DNA from: Motilibacter aurantiacus
GTDB lineage: Bacteria > Actinomycetota > Actinomycetes > Motilibacterales > Motilibacteraceae
Reading direction: 5' to 3'
Assembly: GCF_011250645.1 (NCBI RefSeq)
Contig: NZ_JAANNO010000012.1
Coordinates: 1-64,000 of the forward strand
Length of the DNA stretch: 64,000 bases
The notes under the pieces were generated by a model. The model was not told where the DNA came from. It searched no databases and worked only from the letters and a program-made list of their open reading frames with translations. Made by a program: the position numbers and the translations under genes. Numbering within the stretch: the stretch's first letter is position 1; each line of letters begins with the position of its first letter. This document shows, piece by piece, positions 1 to 8,600 of this stretch.

Positions 1-1
1 C

Positions 2-148
2 CTACCCGGGGTGTCTCACCTCAGCCTGACGCACAGGGTCCTCGCGCCAGGTGTCATCGGACAACAGGACCCGGAGCAGCACCCACGCGACCCCCATCAG
101 GGCGGCCAAGGCCAGCATGTCGCGTGCTTCCCGCAGGATGCCCTTCAC
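2..148 (-). CDS. small single-span membrane protein (48 aa), hypothetical
   Basis: A short open frame with GTG start at 148 and a GCGAGG ribosome-binding stretch four bases upstream; TAG stop at 4-2. The product begins with a short basic segment, then one hydrophobic helix at about residues 11-29 (LALAALMGVAWVLLRVLL), then a charged tail. The gene downstream on this strand lies outside the window. No family is recognised. It could be a small membrane peptide read with the YjdF-like gene upstream of it (98 bases away, same strand). Third-position GC is good but not as extreme as in its neighbours, so it may also be chance. Confidence 0.45.
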   Translation of the reverse strand: MKGILREARDMLALAALMGVAWVLLRVLLSDDTWREDPVRQAEVRHPG

Positions 149-248
149 TGCGCCTCGCCTCGGTGACGCCAACGGAAAGGGCAGCCCCCGGCCGACGAGA
201 CGCCGCGAACGGGCTCGGACAGCGACTTCCGGCCCTGATACCGCCCGT

Positions 249-884
249 TCAAGCGTCCACGTCCTCGTACGTGTTCACGCCGGGCACGCGTCGTACAGAT
301 CCCCATCCCCACCGCGCCCAGACCACGAGCAGTCCAGCGCCCACGGCGGAGCCGAGGGTGTCGCGCACCAGATCACCGACCGTGTCGTCATTGTTGATGG
401 ACAGGTCGGAGCCGAGCCAGGCATCCGAACGCCACTCGACGATCTCCCACACTGCACCGAGTGCGGTCCCCAGCGCGAGCGTGATGACGAAGATGCCGAC
501 GTAGTGCGGCAGGTGCGTCTCGTCCCTGGGGTCGGGCACCACGTCGGCCCGGGCCAACGCGATGTACGCCACCGGCGCGGTCAGCAGCGGCAGCGTGAAG
601 TGCACCAGGTCGTCGAACCGTACGAAGCTGTCGTAGAGCGCGAACGCCTCCCCGAAGCCCTGCAACGCCATCGCAGCCGTGAAGCACAGGTCGTAGACCC
701 GCGGCAGGTTGAGCGCCCGCGCGATCAGCGTGAGCCCGCCGAGCGCGGCGAGCACGAGCGCGCCGCCGCGGTCCCCCGCGAGGGCGAAGCCCGCCGCTCC
801 GAGCAGGATGGCGATCCTCAGCAGGTCGATGCCGTCGCGTACGACGGGGCTCCAGTCGCCGAGCAGCAGTGTTCGTCGGTCCAC
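249..884 (-). CDS. YjdF/DUF2238-like integral membrane protein
   Basis: 211 aa with about five or six membrane spans. Residue pattern seen: a DDLVHF segment in the first half, then GAVWEIVEWRSD and a late DDTVGDLVRDTLGSAVGA stretch. This acidic/histidine arrangement is typical of the YjdF (DUF2238) family of small inner-membrane proteins, whose biochemical role is unknown. The ATG start gives a leader of basic residues followed by the first span. It lies 32 bases downstream of the methyltransferase gene on the same strand and could be co-transcribed with it. Family call is fairly sure; function is not known. Confidence 0.75.
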   Translation of the reverse strand: MDRRTLLLGDWSPVVRDGIDLLRIAILLGAAGFALAGDRGGALVLAALGGLTLIARALNLPRVYDLCFTAAMALQGFGEAFALYDSFVRFDDLVHFTLPLLTAPVAYIALARADVVPDPRDETHLPHYVGIFVITLALGTALGAVWEIVEWRSDAWLGSDLSINNDDTVGDLVRDTLGSAVGAGLLVVWARWGWGSVRRVPGVNTYEDVDA

Positions 885-916
885 CTGTCCGGCCTACCCC
901 CGCACAGCCGCAGGAG

Positions 917-1624
917 TCACGCGGCTCTGCGCAGCCGCAGGACCAGGAAGCCGGGCTGGGACTGGAGCCGCGCGTAGTCCTCGGGCGCGCTGACCCGCAT
1001 CCTGTCGGTCGGGCGTGGCTCCAGGAGCAGGTCGATGACGAACCCGCTGTCGGTGGCGGCCTTGCACAGGTCCGTCAGGGGCGCACGCCAGTAGCGCACC
1101 TGCTGACGCCGCCCGTCCGGCAGGGCCCACGTGTCGCTCTCGAGGACGCGGTCGAAGTAGGAACCGCCCTTCCGCAGCCAGTCGGCGGTCGGATGCTGGG
1201 TCGATACCACCAGGGCGCCCTGCGGGCGCAGGACCCTGTGCAGCTCGGCGAACGCAGCTACCCGGTTCTCCACGTAGTGGATGGCCAAGGCGCAGACTGC
1301 GAGGTCGAAGGACTGGTCGGCGTACGGCAGGGCAGCGCCCAGCTCGGCACGGTCGATGCGCGCCCGGGTCCCGGCCCTCGTCCTGGCCAGGTCGACCATC
1401 GCCGGGCTGGCGTCGAAGCCGACGACCTCCGCGCCGGCAGCCAGCAACGCGCTGACGTAGAGACCCGGCCCGCAGCCGGCGTCCAGGACCCGCTTGCCGG
1501 CCACGGGCGCGAGGGCTGAGAGGACCGCCGGACGGTCGTACTCGGCGTTGAAGGGGCCGTCCTCGGCATGCCGGAGGTAGCCGTCGCCCATCTCGTCGTA
1601 CGCCGACCACAGCTCCTCGTCCAC
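917..1624 (-). CDS. class I SAM-dependent methyltransferase
   Basis: 235 aa. The SAM-binding motif I is clear at about residues 44-53 (VLDAGCGPGLY), followed by an acidic loop (VVGFDASPAMVDLAR) and a motif IV region (FDLAVCALAIHYVEN), the order found in UbiE/Methyltransf_11-type enzymes that methylate small molecules. The substrate cannot be told from sequence. It starts at ATG 1624 and its neighbours are a GGDEF gene upstream (102 bases) and the YjdF-like gene downstream, all on the minus strand. No membrane segment or signal peptide. Confidence 0.85.
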   Translation of the reverse strand: MDEELWSAYDEMGDGYLRHAEDGPFNAEYDRPAVLSALAPVAGKRVLDAGCGPGLYVSALLAAGAEVVGFDASPAMVDLARTRAGTRARIDRAELGAALPYADQSFDLAVCALAIHYVENRVAAFAELHRVLRPQGALVVSTQHPTADWLRKGGSYFDRVLESDTWALPDGRRQQVRYWRAPLTDLCKAATDSGFVIDLLLEPRPTDRMRVSAPEDYARLQSQPGFLVLRLRRAA

Positions 1625-1726
1625 GGTACGGACGCTAGAGGCAGGTCCGACGGCGCAGTCAGCGACCCGCTCGGCAACACCGGCGGCGCAGCCCGGCGAC
1701 CAGGTGCTGCGGGCCGGGCGCGGCAG

Positions 1727-3085
1727 TCAGGAGGTCGGGTTGGCCTTGTCCGCGTACATCGCCCGGTCCGCGGCCGCCAGCAGCTCCTCGGAGGTCTGGC
1801 CCGTGACCCACTCGGACACGCCGGCCGCGACGGAGATCTCGGGAGCGCTGGCGCGCAGCCGAGCGATGACCTGCTGGGCCGCCGCCGCGTCGGTGTCCGG
1901 CATGAGCAGGACGAACTCGTCGCCCCCCACCCGCGCGAGCTGGTCCTCCCGCCGCACGGCGGCGCGCCAGGCCCGCGCCGCCGTCTGCAGCAGCGCGTCC
2001 CCCGCCGCGTGGCCATGCTCGTCGTTGACGGCCTTGAGCCCGTTGACGTCGAGGACCGCGACCGCAAGGGGCCGCTCTGCCCGGCCCGCGTGAGCGACGC
2101 AGCGGTCGAGCTCGGTGCCGGCGGCGCGCCGGTTGGGCAACCCGGTGAGCGCGTCCTCCGCCGCAGCGGCGCCGAGCTTGGCGATGAGGTCCGCCCGGTC
2201 GATCGCAAGCGTGGCGTCGGCGGACAGCAGCGGCATCAGCTGGCGCACTCGCTGGGGTGGCTCGGGCAGTGCGGCCCGCCAGGCCACGACGAGCACGCCC
2301 ACTACCGTGCCTCTGCGGACGACCGGGTGGAACAGCCCGGCGGCGGCTCCCGATGCACGCACCAGCCCCGGGTCCGCCTGGGGGTGGGAGGCCAGGTCCG
2401 GCAGGAAGACGGGGACCCCGGAGTCGAACACTTCGCGCGTGACCGACCGCTGCTCCCCCAGCCCGCGCTGGGGCAGCAGCTCTCGCGCCGGCATGCCGTC
2501 CACGACAGCCCGCGCGGTCGCCGTCAGGCTGCCCTCGTGTGGCTCGGCGAGAAACACCCCGTCCGCCGCGCAGAGCTCCAGCGCCCCCCGGCAGAACTCG
2601 TCGCGCGCCTGCTGCGGGTCGTCCGCCTCGAGGATCGCCCGGGACAACGTGGTGAGCTGGGCCAGGTCGCCGATCAGCTGGCGGTCCGCGCTGAGCTGCG
2701 ACCGCAGCCGGCTCACGTCCCGGACCACGGTGAGCACGTGCTCCTCCGTCAACGGGACGTGGCTGACCAGCAACTGCAGGAACTGCCCGGACAGCGGGGA
2801 CGGCGCCTCGAAATCGGAGGCGACCCCGACCTGCTCGTCCAGGCAACGCGCGAGGTCTGCACGCAGTGTCAGGCCGGGCTGCCGGAGCAGGCCGGCCACC
2901 GCGGACTGCATCCCGGGCAGTGCGGCGCCGGCGAGCGCCTCGGCGGCCGTGTTGCCGGCGATGAGGACGAAGTCGTCCGGCGCAAGCCGGCGCCAGACCC
3001 ACGCCGCGTCCGGCCCCCGGGAGAACACCGGCCCGGCCAGCGCAACCATGTCATCGACGCCCACGAAGGGAGAGTTCCACTCCAC
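1727..3085 (-). CDS. PAS-like/GAF/GGDEF diguanylate cyclase
   Basis: 452 aa, soluble. An N-terminal PAS-like sensor region (about 1-130) is followed by a short coiled stretch (SRLRSQLSADRQLI), a GAF-like domain (about 150-280) and a C-terminal GGDEF domain. The active-site GGDEF motif is intact at 387-391, and an RxxD inhibitory-site motif (RRED) lies exactly five residues before it, so the enzyme should make c-di-GMP and be inhibited by its product. About 60 residues follow the motif, shorter than many GGDEF domains. No EAL domain is present. In a bacterium with a chemotaxis receptor and an exopolysaccharide operon in the same window, c-di-GMP control of motility or polysaccharide is plausible but not shown. 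Starts at ATG 3085, divergent from the kinase gene. Confidence 0.9.
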   Translation of the reverse strand: MEWNSPFVGVDDMVALAGPVFSRGPDAAWVWRRLAPDDFVLIAGNTAAEALAGAALPGMQSAVAGLLRQPGLTLRADLARCLDEQVGVASDFEAPSPLSGQFLQLLVSHVPLTEEHVLTVVRDVSRLRSQLSADRQLIGDLAQLTTLSRAILEADDPQQARDEFCRGALELCAADGVFLAEPHEGSLTATARAVVDGMPARELLPQRGLGEQRSVTREVFDSGVPVFLPDLASHPQADPGLVRASGAAAGLFHPVVRRGTVVGVLVVAWRAALPEPPQRVRQLMPLLSADATLAIDRADLIAKLGAAAAEDALTGLPNRRAAGTELDRCVAHAGRAERPLAVAVLDVNGLKAVNDEHGHAAGDALLQTAARAWRAAVRREDQLARVGGDEFVLLMPDTDAAAAQQVIARLRASAPEISVAAGVSEWVTGQTSEELLAAADRAMYADKANPTS

Positions 3086-3225
3086 GGGGCTCCCATTCTT
3101 CTAGAGCCGGTGCTGTCGCAACGACTCGCGACCGTCCCGTGCCCCCAGCGGCCGGCCGAAGGTCGGGGCGCGGCCGGGAAGGAATCGCGTGGCCCCTTGC
3201 CCCGTGCCGAGCCACAATCTCCCGG

Positions 3226-4221
3226 GTGAGCCCCTCGTCGCCTGCCGGGGCCGAGCTTGCGGCCATTCTGCGTGCCGCGTTCGGCTGGTCCGGGGACATC
3301 CGGGTCGACGCCGGCCCGCGCGGCGCGGAGGGGCGGATCTGGCGGGTGGCCGTGGAGAGCAGCCGCTACGCCCTCAAGGAGAGCATCGGGGCTCCTCCCT
3401 CCCCCGCCACCGTCGCCGCTCAGGTCAGGCTGATGCGCGACGCTGCGGCCGCCGGCGTCCACGTCACGGCCAGCCATGCGGACCGGCAGGGCCGCCACGT
3501 GCTCCCGGGCGTCGACGGCACGTGGCTGCGGCTCTACGACTGGCTCGACCTTCAGCCGGTCGTGCCGTCGGCGGAGTCCGCGCAACGCCTGGGGGCCCTG
3601 CTCGCGCGCCTGCACAGCAGCGCACCGCCCGCGGACGCGGAGCCGGACGGCGGCCGCCCCGCATCCTGGTACGACCTGGCCCCCTCGCCGTCGTCCTGGG
3701 CTCCGTTCGCCGAAGCGGACGCACCGTGGGCCGCCGCCCTGCGACGACGTCTCCCGGAGCTGCCCGCGCTCTGTGCCGTGGCGACGCCTGCCGACCCGCG
3801 CCGCTGCCTGCTCTGCCACCGGGACCTGCATCCGGAGAACGTCCTCCGGAAGCCGTCCGGGGGCCTGGCCGTCATCGACTGGGACGACGTCGGCCCGGCA
3901 GAGCCCGGCCGGGAGGTCGCGCAGATGCTGTTCGACTGGCTCTGCGACGGGTCGACGATCGACCTGGCAGCGGCGCGCGAGCTGTACGTGGCGTACGTGG
4001 GCGAGGGCGGTCCCGGCCGCATCAGCGAGCCGGCGGACTTCTCCATGCTCGTGGCGTCCCGCCTGAACTTCCTCCAGCACGAGCTGCGTGTCGCGCTGGA
4101 CCCCTCCGCCGAGCAAGGGCACCGGGACTGGGCAACGCGCGAGGTCGATGAGGCGCTCCGCATCCTGCCGACGGCGCGCCAGCTCCATGCGGTGCTGGAC
4201 GGCGTCGCTCGCCTGGGCTGA
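3226..4221 (+). CDS. aminoglycoside/choline-kinase-like phosphotransferase
   Basis: Protein-kinase-like fold of the APH/choline kinase family, 331 aa. The catalytic Brenner motif HRDLHPEN is complete, and the metal-binding IDWDDVG follows about 20 residues later. The frame is open further upstream to 3139, but the GTG at 3226 begins the conserved region and avoids a 29-residue basic leader of poor quality, so it is preferred. The substrate may be a sugar, an amino alcohol or an antibiotic; nothing decides between them. Divergent from the GGDEF gene and convergent with the DUF3592 gene. Confidence 0.8.
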   Translation: MSPSSPAGAELAAILRAAFGWSGDIRVDAGPRGAEGRIWRVAVESSRYALKESIGAPPSPATVAAQVRLMRDAAAAGVHVTASHADRQGRHVLPGVDGTWLRLYDWLDLQPVVPSAESAQRLGALLARLHSSAPPADAEPDGGRPASWYDLAPSPSSWAPFAEADAPWAAALRRRLPELPALCAVATPADPRRCLLCHRDLHPENVLRKPSGGLAVIDWDDVGPAEPGREVAQMLFDWLCDGSTIDLAAARELYVAYVGEGGPGRISEPADFSMLVASRLNFLQHELRVALDPSAEQGHRDWATREVDEALRILPTARQLHAVLDGVARLG

Positions 4222-4264
4222 CCCGGCCGGGGCCCCCGGCCCGCGTCACCGGGTGGCGGCAACG

Positions 4265-4280
4265 GCCGGCGCGCGCCGGC
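4265..4280. terminator. GC palindrome between convergent genes
   Basis: A perfect 16-base palindrome (GCCGGCGC then its complement) in the 75-base gap between the kinase gene and the DUF3592 gene, which point at each other. It could end both transcripts, but there is no T-run and GC palindromes of this size are common in such DNA. Confidence 0.3.
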
Positions 4281-4296
4281 GGCCGGGGAAGCGGGC

Positions 4297-4719
4297 TCAG
4301 CGCAGCGCGACCGCCAGGCCCAGCAGCCCGCCGAGGGCGAAGCTGCTCCCGGTCACCGTCAGGACGGCACCGAGGCATCCACCTCCGTGCCGCGGGCCGG
4401 CCAGGACGGCGTCGTCCGGCCTGGCCGGGTTCACGAGCACCCGGACCTGCCGGCCCACCGGGACGCGGAGCATCGTGGAGCCGTAGCGGTTGACGAACGT
4501 ACGCGGGACCCCGTCCGGGCCGGTGTACGTGACCTGCAGGTAGCGGGAGTCCGTGTTGCGGTCCCACGTGGCTCCCAGGACCGTGCCGGGCACGGCCGGC
4601 CAGGCGCGCGCTCGTCGCCGGCCGGCCGCGATGGTCCAGATCCCCAGGCCGGCGAAGGCCGAGCCGACCAGGGTGAACAGCCCTGCCGTGAGCTCGAGGG
4701 GCCCGAGGGCAGCGCGCAT
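4297..4719 (-). CDS. DUF3592 membrane protein
   Basis: 140 aa from ATG 4719 (an upstream GTG at 4749 would add ten residues without a better ribosome-binding site). Two membrane spans, one near the N terminus (LTAGLFTLVGSAFAGLGIW) and one at the C terminus, bracket a small beta-rich domain with the pattern AWPAVPGTVLGA, VTYT, VGRQVRVLVNPARPDDAVL. This two-helix layout with the late NPxxP segment is typical of DUF3592. Function of the family is unknown. Confidence 0.75.
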   Translation of the reverse strand: MRAALGPLELTAGLFTLVGSAFAGLGIWTIAAGRRRARAWPAVPGTVLGATWDRNTDSRYLQVTYTGPDGVPRTFVNRYGSTMLRVPVGRQVRVLVNPARPDDAVLAGPRHGGGCLGAVLTVTGSSFALGGLLGLAVALR

Positions 4720-4809
4720 GGGGCAAGGATGCACCATCGGCGCGAGCACCCCGCGGAGATCATCCCGCTGGTGTCGCTAGGTCGCCGGAGTGAGCTGTCG
4801 TGCAACGGC

Positions 4810-4847
4810 TCTGCGGCGCCCGCCGTGAACGGGGCGGGCGCCGCAGA
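4810..4847 (-). terminator. strong hairpin after the chemotaxis receptor gene
   Basis: A 15-base perfect stem (TCTGCGGCGCCCGCC pairing with its complement at 4833-4847) with an eight-base loop, six bases after the stop codon of the receptor gene. A good intrinsic terminator of the GC-rich type, without a long T-run. Confidence 0.75.
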
Positions 4848-4852
4848 AGGCG

Positions 4853-6439
4853 TCAGAGCTTGAACGTGTGGACGAGCTGGTCGAGCTCGGCCGCCGCGCG
4901 CGAGACCTCCTCGGCCGTCGTGGCGGTGTGCGAGGCACCGCTGGTCGTCTGCTCCGCGGCGGCTGCGATCCCGGCGATGTTCGACGAGATGTCCTGCGAG
5001 CTGGTCGACACCTCGGTGACGTTGCGGACCATCTCCGACGTCGTCGCCGACTGCTCCTCGACCGCGGCGGCAATCGCCGACTGCAGCTCGTCGATGCGGC
5101 CGATGACCTCGGTGATCTGAGCGATCGCCAGCGATGCCGCCTCGGCGTCGGCCTGGGTCGCTCCGACCCGGGTCGTGATGTCCCCGGTCGCCCGAGCCGT
5201 CTCCTGCGCCAGGTCCTTGACCTCGCCGGCCACGACCGCGAAGCCCTTGCCGGCCTCCCCCGCCCGCGCGGCCTCGATCGTCGCGTTCAGCGCGAGAAGG
5301 TTGGTCTGCTCGGCGATCGAGGTGATGAGCTTGACGACGTCGCCGATCTCCCGGGACGAGGCGCTGAGCCGGTCCAGCGTCTCCTGGGCGGCCTGTGCCG
5401 CCGCGACGGCGCTGGCGGCGGTGGCAGTGGCCTCCGAGGTCGAGGTGGCGATCTCACGGATCGCGGCGGTCATCTGCTCGCCGGCCGCAGCGACAGTGCC
5501 GATGTTGCCGGAGATCTGCTGGCTCGTGGCCGAGACGGACTGCGCCTGGGCAGATGACTCCTCCGCCCCGGAGGAGAGCTGCGTGGCGACGCTGGTCAGC
5601 TCCTCCGACGAGGACGCCAGCGTCGTCGCGTTGCCCGAGATTCCGCGGATGACGGCACTGAGGCGGTCCATGGTGGCGTTGATCGCCGAGGCGAGCTTGC
5701 CGACCTCGTCCTCGCTCACGTGGTCGACGCGCTGGTCCAGTCGGCCGGCCGCAAGGCCCTCGACGACCACCAGCGCCTTGCCGAGCGGACGCGCGACGCT
5801 GCGAGCGATCAGGAACGCGATGCCAGCCGAGAGAAGCAGCGCGAGGGCCCCGACGGCGACCAGGAGCGCGACCGCGGCGCGGGACGCGTCTCCCGCTCCG
5901 TCGGCCATGGTGGCGGCCGCCTCGGCCTCGACCGTGCGGAAGCCGTCCAGCAGCTCGAAGAGCTCGTTGGTGATCGGCACCGTCGTGCTCGTCCGGTAAT
6001 CGATGAAGCCCCGGACGTCGTTCGCCTGGGCCAGCTCGACCAGCTTCGCCGCCTTCGCGCGGTAGTCGGCCAGCTTCGTCTCGAAGGCCGCACGGTCAGC
6101 CTCGGCGGAGCTCGGGGAGCTGGCCTGGTACGCCGCCCATGCGCTGTCCACCGCGTCCTGGTCGCTGGCGAGGGTGTCGAGGATCTTCGCCATCCCGGCC
6201 GGGTCGGGGGTCAGGCCGAGGTTCGCGTAGTCGAACCGGACCTGTGCCAGCGCCGCGCGGGTGTCACCCACCGACTGGACAGAGGTGACGCCGCTGGACG
6301 ACAGCGTCTCGAGGTTGCCCTTGAGACCGCTGAGCCGGGTGATGCCCACGCCGAGGGCGAGCACGAGAAGCAGGCACACGACGCCGAACCCGACGGCCAG
6401 CTTGGCCGCAACCTTCAGATTGCGCAGACGCTTCAGCAT
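4853..6439 (-). CDS. methyl-accepting chemotaxis protein
   Basis: 528 aa from ATG 6439; the open frame runs upstream to 6562 but the extra 41 residues lack MCP features and would cover the promoter. Order: short cytoplasmic basic segment, TM1 (about 10-32), a periplasmic four-helix-bundle-like sensor of about 155 residues, TM2 (about 185-207), HAMP, then a long alpha-helical signalling domain. The hairpin tip that contacts CheA/CheW is seen ([19 protein letters not shown], then [15 protein letters not shown]). No che genes are in the window, so this is an orphan receptor. A FliA-type promoter lies just upstream and a strong hairpin just downstream, so it is probably a single-gene unit in the flagellar regulon. 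Confidence 0.95.
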   Translation of the reverse strand: MLKRLRNLKVAAKLAVGFGVVCLLLVLALGVGITRLSGLKGNLETLSSSGVTSVQSVGDTRAALAQVRFDYANLGLTPDPAGMAKILDTLASDQDAVDSAWAAYQASSPSSAEADRAAFETKLADYRAKAAKLVELAQANDVRGFIDYRTSTTVPITNELFELLDGFRTVEAEAAATMADGAGDASRAAVALLVAVGALALLLSAGIAFLIARSVARPLGKALVVVEGLAAGRLDQRVDHVSEDEVGKLASAINATMDRLSAVIRGISGNATTLASSSEELTSVATQLSSGAEESSAQAQSVSATSQQISGNIGTVAAAGEQMTAAIREIATSTSEATATAASAVAAAQAAQETLDRLSASSREIGDVVKLITSIAEQTNLLALNATIEAARAGEAGKGFAVVAGEVKDLAQETARATGDITTRVGATQADAEAASLAIAQITEVIGRIDELQSAIAAAVEEQSATTSEMVRNVTEVSTSSQDISSNIAGIAAAAEQTTSGASHTATTAEEVSRAAAELDQLVHTFKL

Positions 6440-6446
6440 GTCCGGA

Positions 6447-6474
6447 CCATCGGCCGGCGGCCGCAGGCCCTGAA
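6447..6474 (-). promoter_or_regulatory. FliA (flagellar sigma) type promoter
   Basis: On the minus strand, TTCA (6474-6471), 16 bases, then GCCGATGG (6454-6447). This fits the actinobacterial flagellar sigma pattern CTCA-N15/17-GCCGA recalled from Actinoplanes. The minus 10 element ends only seven bases before the ATG of the receptor gene, so the message would be leaderless or nearly so. The YjfB-like gene at 24906 has an almost identical element with the same spacing. Confidence 0.6.
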
Positions 6475-6609
6475 ACGAAGCGGCGACCGCCGGACGTGAG
6501 GCCGAGCACAACGGAGGAGTCCTGTGGCAGCAATGGCCCCGCCGTAGCCCCGGGACCGCCACCGGCAGGGGCCCGGGTGAGCGGCCCGTTCGCGATAGCG
6601 TCCCCGCTC

Positions 6610-7344
6610 ATGAGGTTGCGACCCGTCCAGGTGAACCTCAAGGCCCGCGACGACGTGGCGTTGGGCAGGTTCTGGGCCGCAGCGCTGAGCTGGGTGGCCG
6701 ACAGCCCCGAGCCGGGGGCGACAAGCGTGCGGCCGGAGGGCGCGGCCTGGCCACTGCCCACCGGCCTCACTCTCGACGTGATCGCGGTGCCCGATGCGGA
6801 GCCGGCCGGGGGCCGCACTCACATCGAGCTCGCCGCCCCGTCCGCGACGGGACACGCCGAGCTGGTCGCGCGGCTCGTGCAGCTCGGCGCCGAGCCACTG
6901 GGCGGGGCCCGGGACGGCTCGCGAACGATGCTGGCCGACCCCGAGGGCAACGCGTTCTGCGTCCAGGCCCCGGACCCGGTCCGCGCGGACACCGGGCCCG
7001 TTGCGGCGGTGGTCGTCGAGTGCAGCGGCCCTCGGGCCCTCGCCCGGTTCTGGGCGGAGGCCGTGGGTCTGGCGCCCCTGGACATGAGCGACGATCGCGT
7101 GCTGCTGCGCTCCCCGGCGGGAGCAGGCCCCTGCTTGGAGCTGGTGGCCACCTCGCACCTGGGCGGCCGCCGCAGCAGTGCCCACCTCGACCTGCTCGCC
7201 CGGCCGGTCGAGGCGCAACGGGCGGAGGCGGAGCGGCTCGCGAGGATCGGCGCGACCACGGCCGACATAGGCCAGGGAGACGTCCCGTGGCGGGTCCTGG
7301 CCGATCCCGAGGGCAACCTGTTCTGCATCCTCGGCCGCGGCTGA
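6610..7344 (+). CDS. two-domain VOC (glyoxalase-like) protein
   Basis: 244 aa from ATG 6610. Two tandem VOC halves: both begin with an F-W stretch (ALGRFWAAAL and ALARFWAEAV) and end with an A-DPEGN-FC segment (LADPEGNAFC and LADPEGNLFC), the usual end of a beta-alpha-beta-beta-beta unit. The frame is open upstream to 6496 but the ATG begins the domain. Members are small-molecule binding or resistance proteins or isomerases; many actinobacterial two-domain copies have no known substrate. It is followed after nine bases by the SMR pair and could be co-transcribed with it. Confidence 0.8.
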   Translation: MRLRPVQVNLKARDDVALGRFWAAALSWVADSPEPGATSVRPEGAAWPLPTGLTLDVIAVPDAEPAGGRTHIELAAPSATGHAELVARLVQLGAEPLGGARDGSRTMLADPEGNAFCVQAPDPVRADTGPVAAVVVECSGPRALARFWAEAVGLAPLDMSDDRVLLRSPAGAGPCLELVATSHLGGRRSSAHLDLLARPVEAQRAEAERLARIGATTADIGQGDVPWRVLADPEGNLFCILGRG

Positions 7345-7353
7345 CGCGACAGC

Positions 7354-7701
7354 GTGGGAAAGTTGCTGCTCCTTCCCGGAGCCATCCTCGCCGAGGTGAG
7401 CGGGTCGCTCGCGCTGAAGGCCGCGCTCGACCAGCCGGCCTGGTACGCGCTCGTGGTAGCGGGCTACCTGTCGGCTTTCGTCCTCCTCGGCGCAGTCCTG
7501 CGCTCCGGCATGGCGCTCGGGGTGGCGTACGGGGTCTGGGGTGCCTGCGGTGTCGCCCTGACCGCGGTGCTCGGAGCGGTGCTGTTCGACGAGCCCGTGA
7601 CCCTGCTCATGTCCTTCGGGATCGCGATCGTCATCGCGGGCGTGCTGCTGGTCGAGCTCGGGTCCCAGGCTACGCAGCCCGACAGGAAGCCCGAGCCTTG
7701 A
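7354..7701 (+). CDS. small multidrug resistance (SMR) family subunit 1
   Basis: 115 aa, four membrane helices. The essential membrane-embedded acid of the SMR family is present as Glu14 (AILAEVSG), and the YGVWGACGVALTAVLG segment matches the family's third helix. It has a ten-residue hydrophilic tail (QATQPDRKPEP) that its partner lacks. The stop codon overlaps the start of the second SMR gene (TGATG), so the two are translated together, as in two-component SMR pumps (EbrAB, YkkCD) that work as heterodimers. GTG start at 7354. Confidence 0.9.
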   Translation: MGKLLLLPGAILAEVSGSLALKAALDQPAWYALVVAGYLSAFVLLGAVLRSGMALGVAYGVWGACGVALTAVLGAVLFDEPVTLLMSFGIAIVIAGVLLVELGSQATQPDRKPEP

Positions 7702-8021
7702 TGGCCTACCTGTTCCTCGCGCTCGCGATCCTCGCCGAGGTGGCCGGCACGGCCTCGCTGCGGATGTCCGTCCAGGGGCACAAGGCGTGGTACGCCGCCG
7801 TCGCAGCGGGCTATCTGGCCGCGTTCCTGCTGCTGAGCGGGGCGCTGTCGCGCGGGATCGGGATCGGGGTGGCCTACGGGGTCTGGGCCGCGGCCGGCGT
7901 CGCCCTGACAGCGATCGTCAGCAGGCTCGCGTTCCACGAGCGGCTGAACCGCACGATGACCGCCGGCATCGGCCTGATCGTCCTCGGGGTCCTGCTGATC
8001 GAGCTCGGCGCGGCGCACTGA
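7701..8021 (+). CDS. small multidrug resistance (SMR) family subunit 2
   Basis: 106 aa, four membrane helices; the conserved acid is Glu13 (AILAEVAG), followed by the YGVWAAAGVALTAIV helix. It starts at ATG 7701, sharing one base with the stop of the first SMR gene, and ends just before a perfect palindrome. The two subunits are clearly paralogous, yet differ in loop charge and tail length, which in known paired SMR systems sets opposite membrane orientation. The exported compound could be a cationic drug, guanidinium or a metabolite; not decidable here. Confidence 0.9.
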   Translation: MAYLFLALAILAEVAGTASLRMSVQGHKAWYAAVAAGYLAAFLLLSGALSRGIGIGVAYGVWAAAGVALTAIVSRLAFHERLNRTMTAGIGLIVLGVLLIELGAAH

Positions 8022-8023
8022 CG

Positions 8024-8049
8024 GCTCCCGGTGCTCGAGCACCGGGAGC
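8024..8049 (+). terminator. perfect palindrome after the SMR pair
   Basis: A 26-base uninterrupted palindrome with 13-base arms (first arm GCTCCCGGTGCTC), two bases after the second SMR stop codon. It can fold with a four-base loop and is the likely end of the VOC-SMR transcript. Confidence 0.7.
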
Positions 8050-8332
8050 GGAAAGGGCGAGGCCATGTTCGGGCATCCGGCTGCACGTGTGCCGGTGGGG
8101 GCGTCGATCACGGTGTCGTTGTGCCACCGGAGCGGCCACCGCCCGATCGCGGACGCGGTGTCGCAGGTCACGCAGGCCCCGCGGCATCCCGTGGGTCGGC
8201 ACGACATGCATGGGAGCGCGGCATTCGCGGACCGGCGGATCACCGATGCTGTCTTCGGGCAACCTGCTTCGGGTCGAGCACGGCCAGGGCAGCACCTGGA
8301 CTGAGCGGCGTCCCAGCGGGCACCCTCGGCCC

Positions 8333-8500
8333 ATGGAGCAGTCGAGGTTCGCCATCCCGCTCGAGCAGCTGCTGCGCGACGCCCGGCCCCCGGCGTCCTC
8401 CTGGGTCGCCGCGGTCCGGGTCGCCGGCGTCCCGGCGTACGTCGCCGGCGACCTCGTCCAGGCTTGGAGCGACGGGGGCCACGGGGGCGACGGGGACTGA
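8333..8500 (+). CDS. small hypothetical protein (55 aa)
   Basis: Short frame with ATG at 8333 and nearly every third base G or C, as in real genes of this genome. The product has an N-terminal part that looks helical (IPLEQLLRDA) and ends in a Gly/Asp tail (WSDGGHGGDGD). No clear ribosome-binding site, no recognised family, no signal peptide. It stands alone between the SMR terminator and the phosphoesterase gene. The codon pattern supports it; the lack of a start signal argues against. Confidence 0.4.
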   Translation: MEQSRFAIPLEQLLRDARPPASSWVAAVRVAGVPAYVAGDLVQAWSDGGHGGDGD

Positions 8501-8600
8501 CACCCGCCCTTCAAGCCCTCGCTCGCCGTCGTTCACGCAGCGCTCACGCATCTGACCCAGCGTGGTGCGCAGTCGGGACGACCACGAGGAGAGGGACAGC

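Noticed and set aside
8065-8304. 79-residue open frame with a GGGCGAGG site
   Set aside because: Composition is His/Arg-rich with poor third-position GC, and the product matches nothing; looks like chance in a GC-rich gap.
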